From assembly GCF_026788005.1 (NCBI RefSeq), contig NZ_JABEPE010000004.1:62001-126000 (forward strand): a DNA stretch of 64,000 nucleotides, in the 5' to 3' direction. A model generated the notes under the pieces. It saw only the letters and a program-made list of their open reading frames with translations. It was not told where the DNA came from and did no database searches. The DNA comes from Alteromonas sp. a30 (lineage in GTDB: Bacteria > Pseudomonadota > Gammaproteobacteria > Enterobacterales > Alteromonadaceae). Position numbers and translations under genes: made by a program. This document shows positions 46,307-53,025 of the stretch, piece after piece (position 1 is the stretch's first letter; each line of letters starts with the position of its first letter).

Positions 46307-46619
46307 TATTACGCTATATCCTTATACAAGGATAAATTAATAACTGTACATTATCTGTACCAATCGGCCATTTATTGAATGGTCGACTGCACTCTAAACC
46401 CTTTCCTGATTACACAAAGATACACTCAATTACATATTAAAACATATTCATAAATATGAAATATTTATTAAATTCTTCACTAAAGAGTTAATCATTTTTA
46501 GCACCTAAAAATAAAAAACAACGTTTAATAAAAAGAGTAAGACAAAATTATTTATAAAAATCAGGTGCAAAAAACAATAATTGCACCTTAATACAAACCG
46601 TTAATTTAGATAATTTTTT
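46307..46619. other. AT-rich intergenic region between the methyltransferase gene and the urease operon
   Basis: 313 bases with no convincing gene. A small hairpin lies at 46365-46385 but has no T-run. The only functional element I can support is the hairpin at 46554-46588 that looks like the urease operon terminator. The rest is A/T-rich and featureless. Confidence 0.5.
46554..46588 (-). terminator. Likely rho-independent terminator of the urease operon
   Basis: On the minus strand an 8-bp perfect stem (AGGTGCAA/TTGCACCT, arms at 46581-46588 and 46563-46570) with a 10-base loop is followed by GATTTTTAT. It lies about 30 bases after the stop of the last gene. The T-run is short and starts two bases after the stem, so confidence is moderate. 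Confidence 0.55.
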
Positions 46620-46817
46620 TCACCCGCCATTATTTTTATTTCGCTTATACCAGCGAACCGCAACAAACACACCTGCAATAGCAACCCCCCATAATAACGC
46701 ATGAAAAAGTTCGTGCTCCAATCCATCTCCCACAATTTCATCGTGGTGAGCATAAACAGGCGACGCTATAAAAATGGTCATTAGACTAAAAATTAATGTA
46801 ATTTGATTTAACATCAT
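46620..46817 (-). CDS. Small histidine-bearing membrane protein at the end of the urease operon
   Basis: A 65-residue protein. An N-terminal signal sequence ends at SPVYA, followed by a short exported segment rich in His and acidic residues (HHDEIVGDGLEHELFH). Then come a transmembrane helix (ALLWGVAIAGVFVAVRW) and a basic tail (YKRNKNNGG). It starts with an ATG-ATG pair preceded by AGGAAA and follows ureG by 18 bases, just before the likely operon terminator. I do not recognise the family. Position and His/acidic content suggest a link to nickel handling or to urease membrane transport, but that is inference. HupE/UreJ nickel permeases are much larger, so it is not one of those. Confidence 0.7.
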   Translation of the reverse strand: MMLNQITLIFSLMTIFIASPVYAHHDEIVGDGLEHELFHALLWGVAIAGVFVAVRWYKRNKNNGG

Positions 46818-46835
46818 ATTTCCTATTTCAATTTG

Positions 46836-47459
46836 TTAAACGGATGGCTGTTGTAACATGCCTTCTTTTTCTATGAATTGAATGATCTCAGGAACGCCCA
46901 AATTTTCCTTCAAATTGGAAAAGATAAAAGGACGATCACCCCGCATTTTTTTCGCATCGCGATCCATAACATCAAGAGATGCGCCAACCATTGGAGCTAA
47001 ATCGATTTTGTTAATAATGAGTAGATCGGAGCGAGTAATTCCCGGCCCTCCTTTTCGTGGAATTTTATCGCCCGCAGAAACATCGATAACATAAATAGTT
47101 AAATCGGATAACTCTGGACTAAAGGTCGCGCTTAAATTGTCGCCGCCACTTTCTACTAGAACAAAATCTAAATTCGGATGACGCGATTCTAATTCGTCGA
47201 TTGCCGCCAAATTCATGGACGCATCTTCGCGAATAGCAGTATGTGGGCAACCACCCGTTTCCACACCCATAATGCGATCGCTAGAAAGCGCATCGTGATG
47301 CGTTAAGAATTCAGCATCTTCTTTGGTGTAAATATCATTGGTGACAACTGCCATGTCGTATTTATCACGCAAGGCAAGACATAATGTGCGTAATAAAGCC
47401 GTTTTGCCGGATCCGACAGGGCCTCCTACGCCTATTCTGAGTATTTGTTTTTTCTTCAT
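46836..47459 (-). CDS. ureG: Urease accessory GTPase UreG
   Basis: A SIMIBI-class GTPase of 207 residues that supplies nickel and energy for urease activation in the UreDFG complex. The P-loop is [12 protein letters not shown] near the N-terminus. Other typical blocks are [15 protein letters not shown], the metal-binding [17 protein letters not shown] (Cys-Pro-His), [33 protein letters not shown] and the NKID base-recognition motif. The start at 47459 is chosen because AGGA lies just upstream and it follows the ureF stop by ten bases. A longer reading frame reaching 47513 would run into ureF and adds residues with no family match. Confidence 0.97.
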   Translation of the reverse strand: MKKKQILRIGVGGPVGSGKTALLRTLCLALRDKYDMAVVTNDIYTKEDAEFLTHHDALSSDRIMGVETGGCPHTAIREDASMNLAAIDELESRHPNLDFVLVESGGDNLSATFSPELSDLTIYVIDVSAGDKIPRKGGPGITRSDLLIINKIDLAPMVGASLDVMDRDAKKMRGDRPFIFSNLKENLGVPEIIQFIEKEGMLQQPSV

Positions 47460-47469
47460 TGTGTCCTCG

Positions 47470-48198
47470 TTAGGATCGGAATAATCGTGAATATTGGGTT
47501 TCGTGCCATGCACTTGCCATGGCGAGTCGAGGCAAACTGTTGCCTAATTCATCGTCACTAAGGCGATTGGCGCTTTCGATGACTGGAGCCACTTGCTCGC
47601 TTAAATCGAATAACAGTTGTTGCGCTTGGGTTTGTCCAAGGGGTACAAGTTTGGTTGCGGCTGCCACTTGACTGTCGATAACCGTCCAACAAAACCCGCT
47701 TTGGGTACTGCTAATATCAAGCTGCCAAAGCCATGCGGCGCACGCGAAAGCTGCCACAAAGCTCACATTTGGTTGTTCAAACGCATTAGTGAAGGGCGTT
47801 TCATCCACGCCTTCAAGTTGGCGTAGTAAGCGCATTAGCGCCTTGCCCATTGCCACATCGGCAAAGTACATTTCTTTGCTTTCGCGGCAAGCGAGTAAGT
47901 GCTCATTCCAGTAGCGTAATTCGGTGAGTTGCTGTTGTTCAATAGCATGAAAAGCGCGCCCCAAAATGGGTAAATCGGTGCTCGCTATGCTTTCGTATAG
48001 CAATGTAAGGATCCAGCTTTTGCAACTGCTGACATCGGTTATCCAGCCTTGTTCAACGGCGTATTCCATGCCTTGGGAAAAGGAAAAGCCACCAATAGGC
48101 AAATTAGCGCTGCAAAGTTGTAACAAACGATTGAGCTTAAGCGATGGCAACATAGCATTCGTGTCCACCGAACTTCGCACATTGGCTTTAGTGGTCAT
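47470..48198 (-). CDS. ureF: Urease accessory protein UreF
   Basis: UreF scaffolds the activation complex with UreD and UreG. The characteristic [28 protein letters not shown] block is at the start of the conserved part, and the protein ends at [11 protein letters not shown] as expected. The open frame extends 40 codons further upstream (to 48318), but that stretch is the antisense-like shadow of the His-rich ureE tail and is Met/Thr-rich nonsense. I therefore place the start at the ATG at 48198, overlapping ureE by 11 bases. An ATG at 48153 is the next option. About 242 residues, near the usual UreF length. Confidence 0.92.
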   Translation of the reverse strand: MTTKANVRSSVDTNAMLPSLKLNRLLQLCSANLPIGGFSFSQGMEYAVEQGWITDVSSCKSWILTLLYESIASTDLPILGRAFHAIEQQQLTELRYWNEHLLACRESKEMYFADVAMGKALMRLLRQLEGVDETPFTNAFEQPNVSFVAAFACAAWLWQLDISSTQSGFCWTVIDSQVAAATKLVPLGQTQAQQLLFDLSEQVAPVIESANRLSDDELGNSLPRLAMASAWHETQYSRLFRS

Positions 48199-48697
48199 GG
48201 CTGTGCTCATGCTCATGGGAATGTTCATGAGCATGCTCGTGTGAGTGATTATGCGAGTGCCCATGCCCCCCATAAGCGCCACTTTCGGGTTCAAATACGG
48301 CCGGGCTGGCATCCACATGTAAACCGTATTTTTCCACTAACTCTTGCAAAACATGGTCGGTTTTAAAGCGTAACCAACGCGCGCCTACTTGCAGTTGTGT
48401 ATGGCGATTCCCAAGGTGGTAACACACTTTGCTGAACGTATGCCAATCGTCGGTACTCGCGGTAATCACGGGTTCATTCGCCCCTTTTACTTCAATGATT
48501 TTGCCGCACTCGGTTTTTAATAATTCGCCAATTTTTAACGGGTGCCCGCGCGCAACGAAAATACCAATGCTTTGCTGTGCATCCGTTATGGCCTTTATGC
48601 GCGCTTTTTGACGCGTGTCGAAATCTAGCGTGAGGCTGTCATCGGGTTGTGTCGACTGCGTTTTTTTCACGCTGAGCCGTTCATAAACTTGCAACAT
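48188..48697 (-). CDS. ureE: Urease nickel metallochaperone UreE with His-rich tail
   Basis: A 169-residue metallochaperone that delivers nickel to urease. The N-terminal domain starts MLQVYERL. The central part carries the family block [13 protein letters not shown] with its metal-binding His. The C-terminus is strongly His-rich, alternating His with Ser, Glu or Ala over about 26 residues (for example [13 protein letters not shown]), the nickel-storing type found in Klebsiella. The tail-coding DNA is a low-complexity imperfect repeat and overlaps the start of ureF. Confidence 0.96.
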   Translation of the reverse strand: MLQVYERLSVKKTQSTQPDDSLTLDFDTRQKARIKAITDAQQSIGIFVARGHPLKIGELLKTECGKIIEVKGANEPVITASTDDWHTFSKVCYHLGNRHTQLQVGARWLRFKTDHVLQELVEKYGLHVDASPAVFEPESGAYGGHGHSHNHSHEHAHEHSHEHEHSHDH

Positions 48698-48752
48698 GCT
48701 GATTGTCCTGTGTTAATTGTTAACGATATGTTCTGCACTTATTCCTCTTTAA

Positions 48753-50456
48753 TTAGAACAAGCAATAACGCTGCGCTAGCGGTAACTCGGTTGCCGGTTC
48801 GCAAGTGAGTAATTCGCCATTTGCACGCACTTCATAGGTTTGTGCATCCACAGTCATTTCTGGTGTCCAATCGTTGTGGATCATGTCTTTTTTGCCGATA
48901 TTTCGGGTATTTCTGCAAGCACTGACCATACGCGTCATACCAACACGTTCTGGCACACCAGCATCAATGGCCGCTTGCGACAAAAAGGTCATTGAGGTAG
49001 CGCTACTGGCTTTGCCAAAAGAGCCAAATATGGGCCTAAAATACACGGGTTGAGGAGTGGGAATTGACGCATTGGCATCGCCCATTGGCGCAGCAGCAAT
49101 AAAACCCGACTTCAAGATCATGGCGGGTTTGATGCCAAAAAAGGCCGGTTTCCACAACACTAAATCTGCTAACTTACCCACTTCCACCGAACCCACTTCA
49201 TGGCTGATGCCATGACTAATAGCGGGATTAATCGTGTATTTGGCGATGTAACGTTTTACCCGGAAGTTGTCGTTTTGTTCAGTATCGGGGGCAAGCGGCC
49301 CACGTTGCTGCTTCATTTTGTGTGCGGTTTGCCATGTGCGGGTAATCATCTCGCCGACACGTCCCATTGCCTGAGAGTCTGAGGCAATCATGCTAATGCC
49401 ACCTAAATCGTGGAGGATGTCTTCTGCGGCGATACTTTCTTTTCGAATGCGCGAATCGGCAAAGGCGATGTCTTCGGGAATACTGGAATCGAGGTGATGG
49501 CACACCATCAGCATGTCTAAATGTTCATCAACGGTATTGATAGTGTAAGGCCGAGTTGGGTTGGTCGAGGAAGGCAACACATTGGCTTCGCCACAGGCTT
49601 TAATGATGTCTGGGGAGTGTCCTCCACCAGCGCCTTCGGTGTGATAGGTATGAATCGTGCGGCCTTTAAACGCGCCAATGGTGTCTTCCACAAAACCGGA
49701 TTCATTCAAGGTGTCGGTGTGAATGGCAATTTGCACATCGTACTCTTCGGCTACCGACAAACAGCAATCAATGGCTGCTGGGGTTGTCCCCCAATCTTCA
49801 TGCAGTTTAAGACCACAAGCACCAGCTTCAATTTGTTCCCGAAGCGCATCGGGTAAGCTGGCATTGCCTTTTCCTAAAAATCCAAAGTTCATGGGCATTG
49901 AATCGGTGGCTTGTAGCATCTTGTGGATATTCCACGCGCCCGGTGTGCAGGTTGTGGCATTGGTGCCTGTTGCTGGCCCCGTACCACCGCCAATCATGGT
50001 TGTTACCCCTGACATTAAAGCTTCATCAACCTGTTGCGGGCAAATAAAATGAATATGCGCATCGATGCCGCCTGCGGTAAGAATTTGCCCTTCCCCTGCA
50101 ATTACTTCGGTGCAAGGTCCAACTTCGATGTTGATATGATCTTGAATATCAGGATTACCGGCTTTGCCAATGGTATGAATGCGCCCATCTTTAATACCCA
50201 CATCGGCTTTTACGATACCCCAATGATCGACAATCAATGCATTGGTGATCACCAAATCAACGGTATCTTCTCGGGTTGCTTGGCTTTGTCCCATGCCATC
50301 ACGAATCACCTTGCCACCACCAAATTTCACTTCCTCTCCGTAGTGGGTGAAGTCTTTTTCGACTTCTATCCAAAGTTCGGTGTCGGCAAGGCGCAACTTG
50401 TCGCCCGTTGTGGGACCAAACATGTTGGCATAAGCACGCTTATCTATTTTTGCCAT
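48753..50456 (-). CDS. ureC: Urease alpha subunit UreC (catalytic)
   Basis: The 567-residue catalytic subunit hydrolyses urea to ammonia and carbamate. All hallmark residues are visible: HIHFICPQQ (nickel-binding His pair), the carbamylated lysine in [20 protein letters not shown], the glycine-rich [12 protein letters not shown], the flap cysteine/histidine in [13 protein letters not shown], and the Asp ligand in [11 protein letters not shown]. The C-terminus [10 protein letters not shown] is typical. The length equals the usual bacterial UreC. It starts four bases after ureB and has no frameshift or missing ligand, so an active enzyme is expected. Confidence 0.98.
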   Translation of the reverse strand: MAKIDKRAYANMFGPTTGDKLRLADTELWIEVEKDFTHYGEEVKFGGGKVIRDGMGQSQATREDTVDLVITNALIVDHWGIVKADVGIKDGRIHTIGKAGNPDIQDHINIEVGPCTEVIAGEGQILTAGGIDAHIHFICPQQVDEALMSGVTTMIGGGTGPATGTNATTCTPGAWNIHKMLQATDSMPMNFGFLGKGNASLPDALREQIEAGACGLKLHEDWGTTPAAIDCCLSVAEEYDVQIAIHTDTLNESGFVEDTIGAFKGRTIHTYHTEGAGGGHSPDIIKACGEANVLPSSTNPTRPYTINTVDEHLDMLMVCHHLDSSIPEDIAFADSRIRKESIAAEDILHDLGGISMIASDSQAMGRVGEMITRTWQTAHKMKQQRGPLAPDTEQNDNFRVKRYIAKYTINPAISHGISHEVGSVEVGKLADLVLWKPAFFGIKPAMILKSGFIAAAPMGDANASIPTPQPVYFRPIFGSFGKASSATSMTFLSQAAIDAGVPERVGMTRMVSACRNTRNIGKKDMIHNDWTPEMTVDAQTYEVRANGELLTCEPATELPLAQRYCLF

Positions 50457-50460
50457 GGTG

Positions 50461-50811
50461 TTATTCCCCTTCTGCCGGGCTGTTGTTTTTGGTGCTTGCG
50501 TTATCGGTAAGCTCTCCCATCACCTCTCCTCGAAATCCATACACAGCGCGACGCCCGGCATAAGCCACTAACGTTACGCTACGAGACTGTCCCGGTTCGA
50601 ACCTAACGGCCGTCCCGGAGGTGATGTCTAATCGAAATCCGCGCGTGATGTCACGGTCAAATTTAAGTGCAGGGTTTACTTCGTAAAAATGGTAATGCGA
50701 ACCTACTTGAATAGGGCGATCGCCACTGTTTGCCACCGTCACTTCAATGGTTGGGCGTCCAGCATTGAGTTCGTGCTCACCAGCCTCGGTATATATTTCA
50801 CCGGGAATCAT
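50461..50811 (-). CDS. ureB: Urease beta subunit UreB
   Basis: A 116-residue structural subunit starting MIPGEI, with the family blocks [42 protein letters not shown] and [17 protein letters not shown]. It packs with UreA and UreC in the (ABC)3 enzyme. The C-terminal ~15 residues (after GELTDN) are short and Ser/Glu/Asn-rich. A strong GGAGGTGAG ribosome site precedes the ATG, and the gene lies eight bases after ureA. Confidence 0.97.
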   Translation of the reverse strand: MIPGEIYTEAGEHELNAGRPTIEVTVANSGDRPIQVGSHYHFYEVNPALKFDRDITRGFRLDITSGTAVRFEPGQSRSVTLVAYAGRRAVYGFRGEVMGELTDNASTKNNSPAEGE

Positions 50812-50819
50812 CTCACCTC

Positions 50820-51122
50820 CTACACGATTGGGTTATGAACAGTCACCAATTTGGTGCCATCGGGAAAAGTCGCTTCAACTTGTACTTCATGCAGCATTTC
50901 AGGAATGCCTTGCATCACTTGCTCGCGTGTTAACAAAGTCCGACCATAATCCATTAATTCAGCAACACTTTTTCCATCGCGAGCGCCTTCTATAATTTCC
51001 ATGGAGATAAACGCCATAGCCTCTGGATAATTGAGTTTTACGCCTCGGTTTAAACGCCGTTCAGCCAGCAATGCGGCAGTAAATAGCAGTAGTTTGTCTT
51101 TTTCTCTGGGTAATAAATCCAT
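50820..51122 (-). CDS. ureA: Urease gamma subunit UreA
   Basis: The 100-residue gamma subunit begins [23 protein letters not shown], with [14 protein letters not shown], the [13 protein letters not shown] block and [21 protein letters not shown] at the end. Length and motifs are normal for the separate-subunit (three-gene) urease type, not the fused UreAB form. It is the first structural gene after ureD, 48 bases downstream. Confidence 0.97.
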   Translation of the reverse strand: MDLLPREKDKLLLFTAALLAERRLNRGVKLNYPEAMAFISMEIIEGARDGKSVAELMDYGRTLLTREQVMQGIPEMLHEVQVEATFPDGTKLVTVHNPIV

Positions 51123-51170
51123 AGCGTTATTTACCTTCTGATTGTTTAATCTTTCTTCACATTTATTGAT

Positions 51171-52103
51171 TTAGGTAAACCAAATGCGTGGCGATGTTGC
51201 TGCTCTAACACAATAGTAAGGGCGACAGATTTGCCACATTTGGGTGAATATTTGCTTGCATAAATCGCTACGTGAACCAAGGTAGCGGGCCAAAATCAGG
51301 CCATTAATTTGGGTGATAGAAAACGCGTGTTGTAAGTCCCTGTGAGCAAGGAGCTCGCGTATTTGTGTTATCAGGGTTTCTGCTTTTTCGGGAGAGATAA
51401 TCGTAGGCGCTGACAATATAAAAGTACCAAAAACCGGAGAGCCAGCTAAGCCAATAGAGTGATCCAATAATGGGCTCTTAGACGACAAGTGAATACGGTC
51501 ATGAAACAACAGATGGTTATCACAAAATACGCGATTTAATTGCGTGAGTTGGCCGTGCTTAAATGGGTCATTGGCCGCCGGCAAACCAAGGCAAATCACA
51601 TCCCAGCCTAGGTAAACGGCGCTGGAGTCTATGTGAATATCCACCTGATTTAGCGCATCTGCACCATTATAGATAATGGTTTCCTGAGGCAAATGTTCAA
51701 GCACACTCTTAGCGTGCAAGTAACAAGAAACGCGCTGAATTTGTTGACTCTTTCCTATGCTGGAATCAGTCCGTGCACGATAAAATCGATTCGCGCCAGG
51801 CGTGGTGATCAGCGCTTGTGATTGTTCGCCCATGTGAATTTGAATGTCTAACTCATCGCCAGATACAATCCCTGCTGGCGGGTGCAATAAATAAAGATGC
51901 GCGCAATCTGGCCCTTCTGGGTAAAATGCTTTTTGCACTGATAACGGCCCAACCCGTTCAATATGGCTAAGGCTAGTCCCCTGACTGCGGTGCGTTAAGT
52001 GCAGATGCAACTTGGCAAACCAATGATTACCAAGGTCGATATCTGGTTGCCATGCAAGGCTTTCGTCCGACTGTTTATTATCATCCACTTCTTGAGTGTT
52101 CAC
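51171..52103 (-). CDS. ureD: Urease accessory protein UreD
   Basis: UreD (UreH) forms the base of the UreDFG activation complex. Family blocks: HIERVGPLSVQKAFYPEGPD, LYLLHPPAGIVSGDELDI, ITTPGANRFYR and, at the end, RAATSPRIWFT. No ATG precedes the conserved region. I chose the GTG at 52103, with GGAG 11 bases upstream. A TTG at 52160 would add 19 residues but lies inside an inverted repeat, and homologues start near the WFAKLHL block, so even the GTG leaves about 26 extra residues. Apart from this uncertain start the gene is normal. It is the first gene of the urease operon. Confidence 0.93.
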   Translation of the reverse strand: MNTQEVDDNKQSDESLAWQPDIDLGNHWFAKLHLHLTHRSQGTSLSHIERVGPLSVQKAFYPEGPDCAHLYLLHPPAGIVSGDELDIQIHMGEQSQALITTPGANRFYRARTDSSIGKSQQIQRVSCYLHAKSVLEHLPQETIIYNGADALNQVDIHIDSSAVYLGWDVICLGLPAANDPFKHGQLTQLNRVFCDNHLLFHDRIHLSSKSPLLDHSIGLAGSPVFGTFILSAPTIISPEKAETLITQIRELLAHRDLQHAFSITQINGLILARYLGSRSDLCKQIFTQMWQICRPYYCVRAATSPRIWFT

Positions 52104-52122
52104 GCGTACTTGGTCTCCATCG

Positions 52123-52160
52123 TTGCACCAAAAAGATCCAAAAAGACCAACTTGGTGCAA
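52123..52160. promoter_or_regulatory. Inverted repeat at the 5' end of ureD
   Basis: Perfect 9-bp arms, TTGCACCAA at 52123-52131 and TTGGTGCAA at 52152-52160, are separated by 20 bases. The GCACC/GGTGC half-sites resemble NtrC half-sites, but NtrC dimer sites have about five bases between halves, not 24. It could instead be an mRNA hairpin in the ureD leader or a site for another regulator. Confidence 0.35.
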
Positions 52161-52271
52161 TTTATACTCGACTCATGTCGACAATATCGGAAAACGTTTC
52201 TATTGTTGTTAACGGGTCATCGTTATTTGAACAAAAACGCGTTCCGTTTTATTGTAGAAATGTCAGACGGT

Positions 52272-52287
52272 TGCATAAAGTACGCCA
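52272..52287 (-). promoter_or_regulatory. Possible sigma-54 promoter of the urease operon
   Basis: On the minus strand the sequence reads TGGCGT-ACTTT-ATGCA. The invariant GG and GC pairs are present and separated by exactly ten bases, as required at -24/-12; three other consensus positions differ. It lies about 110-170 bases before the ureD start options. Urease is often nitrogen-regulated, which makes this plausible, but a match of this quality can occur by chance. Confidence 0.35.
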
Positions 52288-52420
52288 ATCACTCAACCAA
52301 TTGGTCAAGATTTGCCATATAAAAAGATTTTCTTAAATATGAATAACGACTTACATTTATCTGCTACTATTTAGAGAATCGAAATTGATGATTTTAGCGG
52401 CAACTTTATTGATTAATTTC

Positions 52421-52448
52421 TTGTTCCTATGGGATTTGGCGCTATAAT
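52421..52448 (+). promoter_or_regulatory. Sigma-70 promoter of the cytochrome c5 gene
   Basis: TTGTTC at 52421-52426 and a perfect TATAAT at 52443-52448 are separated by 16 bases. Transcription should start near 52455, about 45 bases before the GTG start. This is the clearest promoter in the window. Confidence 0.7.
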
Positions 52449-52499
52449 CTTGGCCCCAAAAGTTACAGTTCCTTCTCACAGGCTCAGTTGGAGAGAAAT

Positions 52500-52889
52500 G
52501 TGAAAAAAGCAGTCTTAATGTTAGTCGTTGCTTTAGGCACGGGTTCAGTTGCCGTAGCGCAGGATGACAATCAAGCGTTAATCGAACGAATTAAGCCTCT
52601 TGGTCAGGTTCACGTTAAAGGTGCCGTTACCGAAAGTGCAGGTGGTACTCGTTCAGGTGAGGCAGTTTATCAAGCCGCCTGTGTCGCATGTCACGGAACA
52701 GGCGCATTAGGTGCACCTAAGTTGGCCGATCAAGCTGATTGGCAACCGCGAATTGACGAACGAGGTTTTGATACCTTATTAGATCACGCTTTGAACGGCT
52801 TCAACGCTATGCCAGCTCGTGGCGCATGTGGTGATTGTTCAGATGATGAAATTCAGGCCGCTATTGAATTTATGACAGATTTTAAATAA
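52500..52889 (+). CDS. Cytochrome c5-type monohaem protein
   Basis: About 129 residues. The start is the GTG at 52500 with GGAGAG four bases upstream; a nearby ATG is out of frame. A signal peptide (VKKAVLMLVVALGTGSVAVAQ) sends it to the periplasm. One haem site, CVACH, is followed by GTGALGAPKL. The axial Met is in NAMPARG, and the pair CGDC near the C-terminus is the disulfide typical of cytochrome c5. The role is periplasmic electron transfer. It has its own promoter and terminator, so it is transcribed alone. Confidence 0.93.
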   Translation: MKKAVLMLVVALGTGSVAVAQDDNQALIERIKPLGQVHVKGAVTESAGGTRSGEAVYQAACVACHGTGALGAPKLADQADWQPRIDERGFDTLLDHALNGFNAMPARGACGDCSDDEIQAAIEFMTDFK

Positions 52890-52950
52890 GCCTACGAGCG
52901 AAATAATCCATAATTCCATCCGTATGGTAGTGTTTTTACGGGTTCTTTCG

Positions 52951-52980
52951 AAGGCTACTCATCAAGTAGCCTTTTTTGTT
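52951..52980 (+). terminator. Rho-independent terminator after the cytochrome c5 gene
   Basis: A perfect 8-bp stem, AAGGCTAC/GTAGCCTT with a seven-base loop (52951-52973), is followed directly by TTTTGTTG. It lies 60 bases after the stop codon and separates this gene from the signalling protein gene downstream. Confidence 0.85.
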
Positions 52981-53025
52981 GTTACGGTGTGCAACTAAAC
53001 GCAATGTACTGAAGAAATGTGAAGA

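Noticed and set aside
46365-46385. Hairpin CGGCCATT/AATGGTCG after the methyltransferase gene as a terminator
   Set aside because: It has a G-T pair and no T-run on either side, so it was not called.
47460-47513. N-terminal extension of UreG
   Set aside because: It overlaps the ureF end, lacks family similarity, and the ATG at 47459 has AGGA just upstream.
52123-52160. Inverted repeat as a genuine NtrC binding site
   Set aside because: The GCACC and GGTGC halves are 24 bases apart, while NtrC sites have about five; kept only as an unassigned inverted repeat.
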